This document shows, piece after piece, positions 21,381-31,840 of a stretch of DNA of 64,000 nt (its first letter is position 1; each line of letters begins with the position of its first letter). The translations under genes were made by a program, and so were the position numbers. A model generated the notes under the pieces. The model saw only the letters and a list, made by a program, of their open reading frames with translations, made no database searches and was not told the DNA's origin. Source of the stretch: Terfezia claveryi (lineage: Eukaryota; Ascomycota; Pezizomycetes; Pezizales; Pezizaceae); the NCBI GenBank assembly GCA_015179025.1, contig WHUX01000204.1, positions 27,855 to 91,854 on the forward strand. Direction: 5' to 3'.

Positions 21381-22242
21381 AGGCAATCTGCAATTATTTT
21401 CCCTGGCATTGTTTGATTACCTTTTTGGGAAGTCACCCTAGTAAGTCCCGATTTGGCCCCTACCATTTCTGGTCTCGCAGACTACCATTTTAGGAATCGT
21501 GCTACTCCTCTTTTGGCACACCACGCTAGTATTCTGCAACACCACACCAGTACCCTCTAACACCACACCAGTACTCTACTGTCTTTTGTTTTTTTATATA
21601 CTCAGTATGCGGTCCCGACGTAGTGCTCTGCAGCTGCCATATTCTCGGCCCCTATACCAACTTTGAACAGCTTGGTTTATCTCGACATGTCCCAGAATAC
21701 GACAGATCATTTGTTTTTCAGCCAGGACCTCAGATCAAAAACTATATATTGTACGGTCATTCCCTCCTCCTTGAACCACCAGTCTCTACAGCCCCTCCAG
21801 TCATCACTGATAGGCCTCAGGAAATTCAAATTGCAGTCACACTGTCATTTGCCTCGTATCCTCTGCACTTCCTCTGCATCACGCAAATATATTGCAGTTG
21901 CACCGTCATTTGCCTCCTCCTATGGTCTGCCACTCTTTTTCCGGCATCCCCAATAGACCTCCAAAGTATTGTCTACACTTCTAACATTAATCTTTCAACA
22001 TTAATTGTTCAACATCAATCCGAAACACAATCCTTAAGCATCATGGCCATGGATAACTCCAACTCCTTCAATACCCTCACTCAAGCTCACCCTGGCAGGA
22101 GTGTAGCTGATTACCGGACGCTACAGACCCTCTTAACAACAGCAGTTACTTCCATCCCGAAGAAGCCTTATCTAAAAGCCACATCGCGTAAGCTGGACCA
22201 AACTGAACGAAAGTTCAGAGACTTCTGCATAAATACCTTGGG
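21335..22242 (+). repeat. Dispersed repeat, copy B
   Basis: Matches 1891-2787 in order. Differences include a short duplication (AACACCACACCAGTAC, about 21540-21570) and small deletions. It ends at 22242, where the sequence switches to a reverse-strand LINE ORF1 fragment. Confidence 0.85.
22043..22242 (+). pseudogene. 'IPKKPY'-domain protein, copy B (5' part)
   Basis: ATG at 22043 gives about 66 codons in one clean frame (MAMDNSNSFNTLTQ...) up to FRDFCINTLG, where the LINE fragment cuts it. It is the best-preserved N-terminus of this family. Compared with copy C the shared block is IPKKPY, RKLD and a following E-x-x-F-x-x-C. The role is unknown. Confidence 0.6.
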
Positions 22243-22244
22243 CA

Positions 22245-22545
22245 CTGCTCTCCACCCCTCAAGCCCTCTCCACCCCTTCATCTTCCTTTCCATCTTCCCC
22301 TCCATCCCCTAAACTCTCCGCTATCCCTTCTAATTCTCTTCTCATGCCGCTGAAGGAGCGCACTCCTTTAAAAAACGTTGGAGTCATTCTTACTTTTGAC
22401 ACTGCCGGCGTGCTGGCTAGTGTCGGTAATTGTATTGGCTCCAGTGGCTTATGTGTTAGTGGAGCATTTTGTAGGCTCGGTATTTGCATCTGGCGACTGC
22501 CTTTTCCTCTGCCTTTGCTCTTTCCCGACCATGGTATTATAGCAA
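22245..22545 (-). pseudogene. LINE ORF1 5' fragment
   Basis: The reverse-strand translation contains IPSLQNAPLTHKPLEP and STPAVSKVRMTPTFF, closely matching the start of the ORF1 at 17550. The start codon is changed (ATG to ATA) and the fragment stops in the acidic region. It is joined directly to copy B. Confidence 0.85.
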
Positions 22546-22682
22546 CCTGTTATGTGATTTGAATAGGGGTAGTCGAATCCCAACCTGGTTCATGCACGAG
22601 CTTTGAAACACCTTGGCACTTGGCAGAGTCTCTCATTGGCCAAATCCATAGTGGTGTAAAACTGACACAAACACCCACAACA

Positions 22683-23446
22683 TGGCAAATACAGCTCCTA
22701 CCAACTTGAACACCCCTGACCATGGAAGAGAGAGGAGCTTGAGTGCCTTATTGGCTGGATGGAGGAAAATGAGAAGCTGTTGCGTGGTAAGCAGATCGTA
22801 TGGCACAAGGAGATAAAAGAGCAGGTATTTGTTGATGACGAGTACATTACAGTAAAGAGGATCTCAGAAAAAATAAGCAATATGAAGAAAGCTTGGAAGG
22901 AAGCGAAAGCCATGCAAACCCATTCAGGTGCGGAATCAAGTTAGAGGATTACGAGGAGTCTATTAATAAGATATTGGAGCGGAGATGCCTTTTCTTCTGG
23001 CGGTTGGAGGAGATATGCCTCCGAGTCTGCAGGCAGCACCTCCGATAGCCATTGACCTAGCAATACAAATACACTCTGAGGACTCAGAAGTATCACCAAT
23101 AGCTATCGAGTCCATAATGTAAATACATTCCGAGGAAGCCTCACGGGAAGTATCAGAAATACCATCCGAGACAACCGAGTCAAAACGCACACCTAGGCCA
23201 GCATCATAAATACCCACAAGACCTCCTTCACAAAAGCCCTCAAAAATAAGATCACAAATAAGCACACCTGCACGAATTCCAACTCCGGGTTCCTCGTCCC
23301 TGCCAAAGCGTGAAGAGAAACGTGATCTCGGTACTGTCATAAAGAGAGCCTTTGAAGATAAACAAGCGGCCCAACAAGAGCTTGCATTGAAGAGAATCAA
23401 AGCTGATAAAGAGGTAAAATTGGAGATTGCGCAGGGTGGGAGTTGA
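22683..23446 (+). pseudogene. SANT/Myb-like DNA-binding protein, decayed
   Basis: A start at 22683 (MANTAPTNLN) is followed by a one-base frame change near 22722. Then come WKREELECLIGWMEENE, VWHKEIKEQVF, ISNMKKAWKEAK and DYEESINKILERRC (to about 22990), the pattern of Trp and Leu residues seen in Myb/SANT-like domains of fungal and transposon proteins. The rest is a low-complexity Ser/Pro region with two in-frame TAA codons where CAA would fit (about 23118 and 23208), then a C-terminal coiled coil (FEDKQAAQQELALKR) ending at about 23446. The CAA-to-TAA changes suggest RIP-type mutation. Confidence 0.6.
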
Positions 23447-23516
23447 ATTCCCTCATATCATGACTCCCCAGTACTGTAAACGCCCGATGAAAAACAACAG
23501 CACAAAAACGATTTGT

Positions 23517-25546
23517 TTACCCCCTGTCGGCTCTATCGACCCGCGCACGCTTCACGCGGAGTATCATCATCACCTCTTCATGGAAGGTGGCCTGATACTT
23601 GGGAATGGCATCATCCAGGTTAATTCCTATCACCTTCTGCTTAATTCGTGCATCCCATTCATTCCCCAGTTTTGCCTTTTTGAAACTTTCACACCCCTCA
23701 ATCAAAGTGACGAAATAGAAATTGATAGGGTAGGTGCCGGTGAAATTCAGGGTATCTAACCCTCGTTCCTTGTCTAGAGTCAAACTAGGAATTCATAAGG
23801 AAAGGCAAATTCTTACCTTAATTCCATGGCTTGGGGACACTGTCATTTGGTACAGAATGTCTGGTGGGACTAATGCATCTACCGATTGGAAGGTTTGGCT
23901 TAGAGGAACATTGTGATGACCGGGCTTGGCTTCGTTCACCTGCTTGAACTGCTTGACCTTGCGCCCTGGGAATTCTTCTTCCTTCCAAATCCTGGTGTTG
24001 AGATCGAACACCTATAATTCGTTAGTATTGTACTCTATTATCATTACGATAGTGTTACCTGAAACCGCCCCCCCTCAGCAATGACCTTGTGTGCTAAATT
24101 CTCAAATAGATACCTCCGCAAGGAGCCATAGGCACCAATCCCTCGAGTCGACAAAATTATTTCCTTAGCTTTCCTCTTGCCTTGCTCAATGAGCACCTCA
24201 AGCACGATAGCGCAGAGCTTTCTAGATGCCCAGCGAACCTCTGTGAAGATGTATTGGTCATCAATAGGGACAAGGTGCACCAGCATTCCAGATACGTCAT
24301 CCACAGATGAATACGACAGCTCCCCATCAAGCTTCATGCATTCCTTCATCCTATTCGCAGTGAATGCTGTACGTAGGGTCCTCTCCCATACGTCATCATT
24401 AATGAATCGCAGGGTCGTTCGAGGTATCCCTCCCCACAATTCAAAGCTACTTTCGACATCCTCCCACGCGAGACCAGAAACCTTATAAACCTGAGTATAT
24501 ACTTTTCCCAGCTCCTCAAGATCCCAAACAGGCATGCATCGTTCTTGAAACCCTTTCTTTCTGTGTCTGCCATACCCGGCCATCTTCGGAGAGGTAACCA
24601 AGACCGTTCGACAGTACATGCCTTCATCCTCTGGCAAGACTGCATCTGCAATGACCCAATTTTCCGCATTTTCAGACACTTTGGGGGGAACCTCTCCGCT
24701 TGAACGATACACAGTCCCATCAGGATAAAAGATGAGTGTCTTGCCTCTATACATCCGTGCAATGATCGCATTAGGCTGCGTCATGCGTATCTTGACAAAC
24801 ATGAAGAACGTGAAAAAAGTCTTACCAATGCCTAAAAAAATATTAGCCATCATGTAGAGGTTCTCGGTGGTACTCATCAAGGCCTACCAGGAGTGCCAGT
24901 AAGAATCCACAGCCTACTACTGCCATTGATCATTTCCCAGAACTTGTTGTAAATTGGTCGAATGAAGACCGATTGCTCATACGTATCGGAACCCATCCAG
25001 TTGACCTTAGGATTGAGGTGAATCCATTCTGAATTGATGACTGGATAATTTGGATGCTTAAGAAAGAGTGAGCGCCAAAATAAAACAACAGCGTGGTCAG
25101 ACAGCACTGTCCCAAACCAAGATCAGCAGGTTACCCAAACAAAGGGAAGAAAATGTACATTGTGTATTTTTCTCCGTGACGAGTGTATCAACTCCTGCCA
25201 GTTATCAGCATGAGGCATTGACGAGAAGTGTAGAAAGAGGGAACCTACGTTGTAGTGGCTTGGTCAGTGTAGTGATGAGCTCATAGATCCTGCTTGCTAC
25301 ACCGAAAGGTAACTTATAGAATGCCACCAATTTCTCCTCAGTAAGCTTCGCAAAATCGCGTCCCATAATTTTATTCCCATAAATATAGTCAATATCCTCT
25401 TCATCGAGACCGTAATCCTCTTGGTTTGCTTGAAGAAAAACTCGCACATGCTCCCGGTTCCACTTGCTGAAATTCGGCGGAAGATCCGGAGGGATGCAGG
25501 GATCGCCTGAGGTGTCCGTGGGGGTGCATGGAGTGGAGTCAGGCAT
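23517..25546 (-). CDS. SAM-domain plus P-loop Crinkler-like protein
   Basis: A six-exon model fits all phases: 25546-25249, 25194-25135, 25106-24888, 24831-24059, 24011-23817, 23768-23517 (598 codons plus stop). Introns are 55, 28, 56, 47 and 48 bp; the 28-bp one is unusually short. Residues about 25-95 resemble a SAM domain (WNREHVRVFLQANQ, MGRDFAKLTEEKL). A Walker A motif, GTPGIGKT, is split exactly by intron 3 and is restored on splicing. Later parts (YQMTVSPSH, then GLDTL, and NFYFVTLIEG) follow the layout of the C-terminal NTPase/nuclease region of fungal Crinkler (CRN/RHS-like) proteins. No signal peptide or LFLAK-type N-terminus is seen. The role is unknown; family assignment comes from motifs only. 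Confidence 0.72.
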
Positions 25547-25559
25547 GCTGCATGGTCAG

Positions 25560-26232
25560 TTTATAATCGGTTGAACTTGGAGTGACCTTCGGAAAAGGGA
25601 GGCCTACATGGTGTACTTCTATATGGTATCCAGTAGCTAGTTGTCTTCCTGTCACTCTTGGAAAGTAGTTAGTCGAGTTTATCTTACTCTCCTGTCTGCT
25701 GGGCCGTCGTACAAGAGCACTCTGTATATGTGTAGCCGTAGGTAGAGCCAGGACACTTGAAGCTGTATGAGATGAAGTTCAGGGGACGGTGTGGTTGTGT
25801 AATGTATCCCTCCTAGCGTGGCTTGGTAGAACAACTATCCACTATTGGATACATACTGTACTTACGTCATCATCGTAGACAAAAGTCAGAGGAGTAGACT
25901 GTTATTGAAAAAAAAAAATACATATATATACCTATCATATGCATCTCAAGTGTAGCATTATCCCTTAAGTGTATATAGAGCTGGCCTGACTGCCTCTTCT
26001 TTGAAGGTAGTGGTTAGGTGATATACAACTCATATGTTCTCATACTAGTAAAGTGACTTTTTATTGATCATTAGCTATCTTATCTGCTTGCTAGTATTGC
26101 TACCTCATTCCAACAGTGCTAGACTATTCCTGTCAGGCTTGGCATAATGCTTGGCAGCCGACGAAAACGCTATATAAATCCCTCTCCCCCCCACTTTTTT
26201 TTCTTTTCTCCTCCATCCCATCCAGCGTCTCT
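25560..26232. other. Intergenic region
   Basis: Probable shared upstream region of the Crinkler-like gene (reverse) and the foldback ORF (forward). A TATA-like GCTATATAAATCCC lies at 26169-26182. A short A tract (25910-25918) followed by ATATATAT is present. No gene is seen. Confidence 0.4.
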
Positions 26233-28092
26233 ACCATTCGCAACCTAGTAGTGATCAGCCACTGTCTTATGACCATCCCTGCAACCCCCCGGCAGCAACA
26301 CCCCCAGCCACATCTCGTAATATATTATGACTCTGCTGATTCCGGCTATATTCACAACTATGGAAGCAAATACGCTCTACAACATGGTTACCCTCACATC
26401 CCGCCATATTCAACTCAATACCCCCATACCACCTCCCCCAGCATGACCCTTGTCATACCCGACCCCCCCCCCCAAACCCCCCCCAATAGGGCGAGTATCA
26501 TGCAGGTGAACTCATCACCACGAGAAGGCCCTTTACCTAACATCTATATTCATGATTAAACAGCTTCTAGGGCAGCAAGCAACAATATATGCAAACAGTT
26601 AGCTATCATTACAAGCCGCTCACTGCTCCAAAAATGAGCTATTTTCAGAATTAGGTATATTTCCATGATTTATGCTATTATAACCCCCATATACCTCAAT
26701 CCGCTGCAATACTCTCTTCCCAGGCATTCTCAGCCACCGCCGAAAGGTCTCCAATAGCTCTGAGAGTTCTAATACCTTCCCTTTGGGCTTCATGGGTTGC
26801 TTCCATCTAGGAGGTTTTGTCACCCTCCCCTGGGGCCATTTCAACCCCCTCACAGCAACCAACAGCAACCCCACACTCACGAGTCCAACTCAGCGTCGAC
26901 TTAGCTGCTCTAAATTCCTCAACACCTAACCTAGCGCTTTGTCTAGTCTCGTGCCGTTCTAGTGCTATACTTAGCGTCCAACCTAGCGTCTACCAATGTA
27001 GTAACCAGACTTAGCGTCCAACCTAGTGCCCAACCTAGCGTGCTCTCAACACCTGCTCTGGTACATATCGGTAATGCTTGGGCTGATCTGGTAGCTATAA
27101 AGGGTGTAAAGGGTTTAAAATGCCTCGAGAAAGGCCAGCATACCGCCATGGCTAATGCGACTACCTGGAGCCCAAAATGGGGGGTATTGTAGCTCCAGAG
27201 CGATTAGCAACCTCTCCGGGGCGGCTGAGGATGCTCTAGAGGAGTGGGGCGGCTGAGGATGCTCTAGAGGAGTGTTGAACTCGGGGGATTGAGGAGGGCA
27301 TAGATGGGGTGGATTTGGCTGATTGAATAAGAGCTCTCGGAACTTACTCAGTGTGCTGAGTTGAGATCCTGCAATTTGTAATTTTGCACGCTCCGTGCCA
27401 ACCAAACTAGCACGCTCCACCTTCAGCACTAATTTACCATGGATATAGGTAAAGGTCTCCTCGCGGTTTTGGGCCTATTCGTACAATATAAGGCCAACAG
27501 AGGGAGTAGAGGCAGGGGTATTAATGGAGGGTGAAGATTCTTGAAGGGGGGTATTAGAGCTCCCAGAGCTATTGGAGACCTTTCGGCGGGGGCTGAGAAT
27601 GCTTGGGAAGAGAGTATTGCAGCGGATTGAGGTATATGGGGGTTATAATAGCATAAATCATGGAAATATACCTAATTCTGAAAATAGCTCATTTTTGGAG
27701 CGGTGAGCGGCTTGTAATGATAGCTGACTGTTTGCATATATTGTTGCTTGCTGCCCTAGAAGCTGTTTAATCATGAATATAGATGTTAGGTAAAGGGCCC
27801 TCTCGTGGTCATGAGTTCACCCGCATGATACTGGCCCTATTGGGGGGGTTCGGGGGGAGGGGTCGGGTATGACAACGGTCATGCTGGGGGAGGTGGTATG
27901 GGGGTATTGAGTTGAATATGGCGGGATGTGAGGGTAACCATGTTGTAGAGCGTATTTGCTTCCATAGTTGTGAATATAGCCGGAATCAGCAGAGTCATAA
28001 TATATTACGAGATGTGGCTGGGGTGTTGCTGCTGGGGGGTTGCAGGGATGGTCATAAGACAGTGGCTGATCACTACTAGGTTGCGAATGGTA
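26233..28092. mobile_element. Second foldback element, inverted arms of about 545 bp
   Basis: 26233-26779 and 27548-28092 are inverted copies with a few mismatches, from TACCATTCGCAACCTAG (outer) to TCTAATACC (inner). The spacer (26780-27547) holds repeats of CTTAGCGTCCAACCTAGCG (about 26963-27050) and a 28-bp perfect tandem duplication (27218-27273). No transposase is recognised. Each arm carries the same small ORF. Confidence 0.85.
26269..26559 (+). CDS. Small ORF in the foldback arm
   Basis: 96 codons from ATG 26269, with a TATA-like box about 90 bp upstream. The product is Pro/Tyr/His-rich (MTIPATPRQQ, then YYDSADSGYIHNYG) with no known domain or membrane segment. A mirrored version in the right arm (about 28056-27817, reverse strand) has a different C-terminus, with SPRTPP in place of PPQTPP. 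A real peptide or a by-product of the repeat are both possible. Confidence 0.3.
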   Translation: MTIPATPRQQHPQPHLVIYYDSADSGYIHNYGSKYALQHGYPHIPPYSTQYPHTTSPSMTLVIPDPPPQTPPNRASIMQVNSSPREGPLPNIYIHD

Positions 28093-28621
28093 TCGATCAA
28101 GCACCGATCCAGCCGCTCCGCTCTCATCACTCTCCGCTCTCAATGCTGCTCAACCGTCTATTTCTACGTGCTGGACTCCGCTCATCACAAAGACGAGTGA
28201 ATACTTCCTCAGCAAGCCAGACTACCTCCTCGGTAAGTGCAATACCAGGACGAGATGACTTATAGGTGACTTTTTAACATATATGTAGGTGTAGAACGCC
28301 CAGGCCTATGATCACTGGCTGTCTGATAAAGCGGAAATCCACTCGAACATTCGGATGATCAAGGATTTATGACAGCATATGGTTTTGGTGGTGTACGTAA
28401 TGCCTCAGGTTTGTATATACACTCTACAATCTAATTGATACTTTATATAGTTGGTGTCCTTGTGGTATATCAATCAGAACCTAAGCAACAAAATAGAGGC
28501 CAGTATGGCGTCAATGGAAACGAAACTCAACAATGGGTTGGAAACGAGGCTCAATGGGATCGAGACTAGGCTCAATGGACAATTGGTCACCATTAAAGCA
28601 ATGTTGCCAAAATCAGATTGA
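28093..28621 (+). pseudogene. Decayed multi-exon coiled-coil ORF
   Basis: A candidate last exon, 28451-28621, follows a TATATAG acceptor and encodes about 56 residues with a near-repeat, METKLNNGLETRLNGIETRLNG, typical of a coiled coil. Upstream, AYDHWLSDKAEIHSNIRMIKD (about 28298-28365) looks coding but runs into TGA. Introns are plausible at 28232-28288 and 28411-28450. A similar Leu/Asn coiled coil occurs on the reverse strand at 47088-47366. The function is unknown. Confidence 0.35.
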
Positions 28622-29095
28622 TTTTGTTCTTTTTTCTACTCTCGTAATGCTGTGACTGATGCAGTGGGACGAGGTACGGATACGAATACTGGGTGATAGG
28701 GTTCATTGCATGGTGCTTCTTCAAGGTTATACATCTTATACTAGGCCAGACGGCCTCTAAAATCAAGCTTAATGGAAATTACGCTTGACTACCACTAATA
28801 ATAAAATTAATTTCTGATTATTTAATATTTTGTATTTCATCCTATTCTCTGTTCACGGCAATATTCAGAGCTGTCTCGTGAAACGTGCCAGGTATGGATA
28901 AGGAAGGCGGAGAAAAACAGCACAATTGAATTTATGTTGTGCATACCCCAGTCAAAGTGCCTTGGAATCAAGTATACCCTGGGCATTCAGAAGCATACTC
29001 GAGCTCATATCCACGGCCTCATAAATATTGCTAATTGGCCTTAGACTCTATTGTCTTATATTTTTTGTAGCGAAGTCCTCTGGAGTGTGTGCACT
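28622..29095. other. Intergenic, upstream of the LDAH-like gene
   Basis: No ORF is supported. Presumed promoter and 5' UTR of the gene at 29096. Confidence 0.4.
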
Positions 29096-30609
29096 ATGAG
29101 CTCTCCTGAAAATACATTTCCACCAGGATTTCCTCCAAAATTCCCCCCAACAAATCTCATCTGGTACCCTTCGACTTGTCCAGGGAGTGTGTTTTCCCCT
29201 ACGATCACACCCTCTCTGGGGCAGCAGAAACAGCAGGATGAATATCTTCTTCTATTCACCCCCGGAAACCCAGGCATGATAGGCTACTACCGTTCCTTCC
29301 TCAGCCGCCTTAGTGTACTTCTACGCGAGGGAAAGGAGACAAAAGCAGTATCAATCCTGGGTATATCCCATGCAGGGTTTTACTTTCAAGACTGCGATGA
29401 GGTCGGCAAGCTGGCAGAGAGAGAGCCTAGAAAAGGGTTTCTGGAGGAGAAAGCAAAGGTGTGGGGATATACGGACTGGAAGTCTCACCCTCAACCATGG
29501 ACGCTCCAGCAGCAATCCAAAATGAAGGCTGAGCTTTTGAACTGGATTGGGGAATGGTATAGGCGGCAGCCTGGGGAGCGGAAGTTGAACGTGTTGCTTG
29601 CAGCACACTCAATGGGAGCTTGGGTATCGATGGAGATGGTGAAATCACTGAGGTCTAACGATAGGTTGGTGGATCGGACCGGACAGGAGGAGTGGGGAAT
29701 AAGAAGTACGCTGGATGTGCTTGGTGGAACTCTAATGTTTCCCTCGATAATGGATATTGCAAAGAGTAAGAATGGAAGAGTTGTTACGGTATGTTGATAT
29801 TGGAACTTCCTTTTGCCATGGGTGGAGGAAGGAGTAAAGATTGATGTGACTCTAGTTCGGTAGCCTATGTTGTCCCTTCATCGTTCCGTCCCTCACCCCT
29901 GCCAACTTTTTGTCAGCTTTCTCTTCCATGTGATTCTCTCTGCTTCCCTTGGGCGATGGCTCGTGGGCATATTTACGGGGTTTAGTGCACTCTCCTCAAC
30001 ATCTGCCTCTCCCGATGGCTCGATATCGACCACAAATGAGGCACTAGACGCCACTTTCTCCTTCCTCACTGCTCCAGGAGCAGTTGAGCAATCGCTGTAT
30101 ATGGCTAGAGAGGAGATGCATATGATTAAAGAGGACACATGGGACGATGAAATTTGGGGCATAGAAGGGGAGCTAGAGTGGGTATTATATTTTGGGCAAG
30201 GTGACGACTGGGTATGCGATGAATCTCGAGATAGATTGATCAAGAACCGGGGAAGAAGGTATCTCGCTGGCATGGAATCAGCTCCGTCTGCATCTACAAG
30301 TGTAAGAAGAGATGTAAAAGGGAATGTTCTCAGAAGGAATAAGATTGAGGAAGCGGGGATAGATGTGGAACTCGATAGTGTTGCTAAAGGAGCAGACAAG
30401 AAGTGGAAACCCTTAATGATAGTTTGTGAGGAGGGGATACCGCATGGGTTTTGCATCAGTGAGTGTTGGTCCCTTCGTCTGACAGTGCGTCAATACTGAT
30501 AATGGGGATGGGTGTAGAGCATGGAGAAGTCATGGCGGAGAAGGTAGCCATCTGGATTGAGAACATCATTGAGAGGAGTGGAAAGCGACGGCGGGGAGAG
30601 AGAATATAG
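29096..30609 (+). CDS. Lipid-droplet-associated hydrolase (LDAH family)
   Basis: Three exons: 29096-29788, 29864-30458, 30518-30609 (459 codons plus stop). Introns of 75 and 59 bp have GTATGT..GGTAG and GTGAGT..GTAG borders, and phases agree. The ATG at 29096 is preferred because the upstream in-frame extension lacks ATG. PGNPG (residues 56-60) is the family hallmark, GISHAGF (89-95) follows, and HSMG (171-174) contains the nucleophile Ser172 of an alpha/beta-hydrolase elbow. The C-terminal exon includes KHGEVMAEKVAIW, where the catalytic His is expected. Homologs sit on lipid droplets and act on sterol esters or related lipids (known for the family, debated in detail). Hydrophobic stretches at about 235-265 could bind the droplet surface. 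Confidence 0.9.
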
Positions 30610-31840
30610 CCTCAGACCTTGGTAGATATGTATCTCGAATTATGTTAGGCGTATAGCTTTATATACAAAATTTTTTTTCCCCAAAATTTGACGTTTAATG
30701 CCTTAGTGTGGAGAGTGAAGCACAGTCAAGTGCAGTCTGGATTGCCAAAGTCAAGTGGGCTACACTGGTTCAATCAAGTAGATGTATCATCACATCCGAA
30801 TCATAATTCACAGATCATAGCGACAGTGGACTTGAATAACCCATGATACCCCAATTATTTTCGAGCTAAGATATTGTTTTTTCCCCTACCCCAACCGTAC
30901 CCATGAATCGTAAACCCAGACGCATTTCCGAAAAGCACATGAACCCGTATCCCAAAGACTCCTTATCCCCAGAATAAAAGAAGACATGCTCGTAAGATAG
31001 ACAACCGACACTCCGTCAATCCAATCCCAACCAAGTAGTTATACAACCTCGAGAACTTCCCGGGCATTCCGTTTACACCCAATCGACTCCATGGTGGATA
31101 TCGTAGCATTGAAGAAGACTGAGATGATGGAAGGAGAGAGCTGATATGTGGTAAGTGCAGATGAAGAATTTTAATAGTTTTTACAGGCTCTCCACGATGT
31201 CGAACGAAGGCAGATGACATTATTGTGAAGACTTGGACGGGTGAAGATTTATGGTTCGGAGAACGCGAGAAGTTTACTTGCTATAAGCTTGTTAGAATAA
31301 ATGACATCAAGGATAGTAATTCAGGCGGATTCAGAGGGGGGTAGAACTGACCTGCGGGCCCGAGTCTTTCTTCTCTTTCGCTTAAGTCTCCTAACTCGCT
31401 TCTTTCTCCATTTGGCTCTCATCGTGTAGGATTGCTATATTCTCAGAGTTAGTATCGAGAGAATTATAGTTGTTTATGGGTATTGAGCAATACGTACGGT
31501 ATCTTTGACGATGAATGGTGATGGTGGTGGGAAGAAGGAGCAGCAGGTGTGTATAACTACCCACACCGATGACGATAGCGATGTTGTGGGTTGATAAGGC
31601 GTCAGGGCATGCCCTTATCGATTGAAAGCGCCTAGCCTAATCCAGACTAGCTGCAGAGTAGTCTCGATCAGACCCACAGTTGCAGCCAAGCCTGACCATC
31701 AGAAGTGGTCGCTATGTTACCTTTTTGGGAAGTGGGAACCTGGACCTGAAATTAAGAACCAGTATTAGAAATTAAGCGACTCATTCCCATATCATTGACG
31801 CGATATTTGATAGTCTGGAATACCCTTCGATCTCGACATC
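30610..31840. other. Intergenic, no gene recognised
   Basis: Terminator region of the LDAH-like gene, then AT-rich sequence and a short reverse ORF (30963-31220) without motifs. The upstream region of the kinase gene lies at 31600-31840. No RNA gene is seen. Confidence 0.4.
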
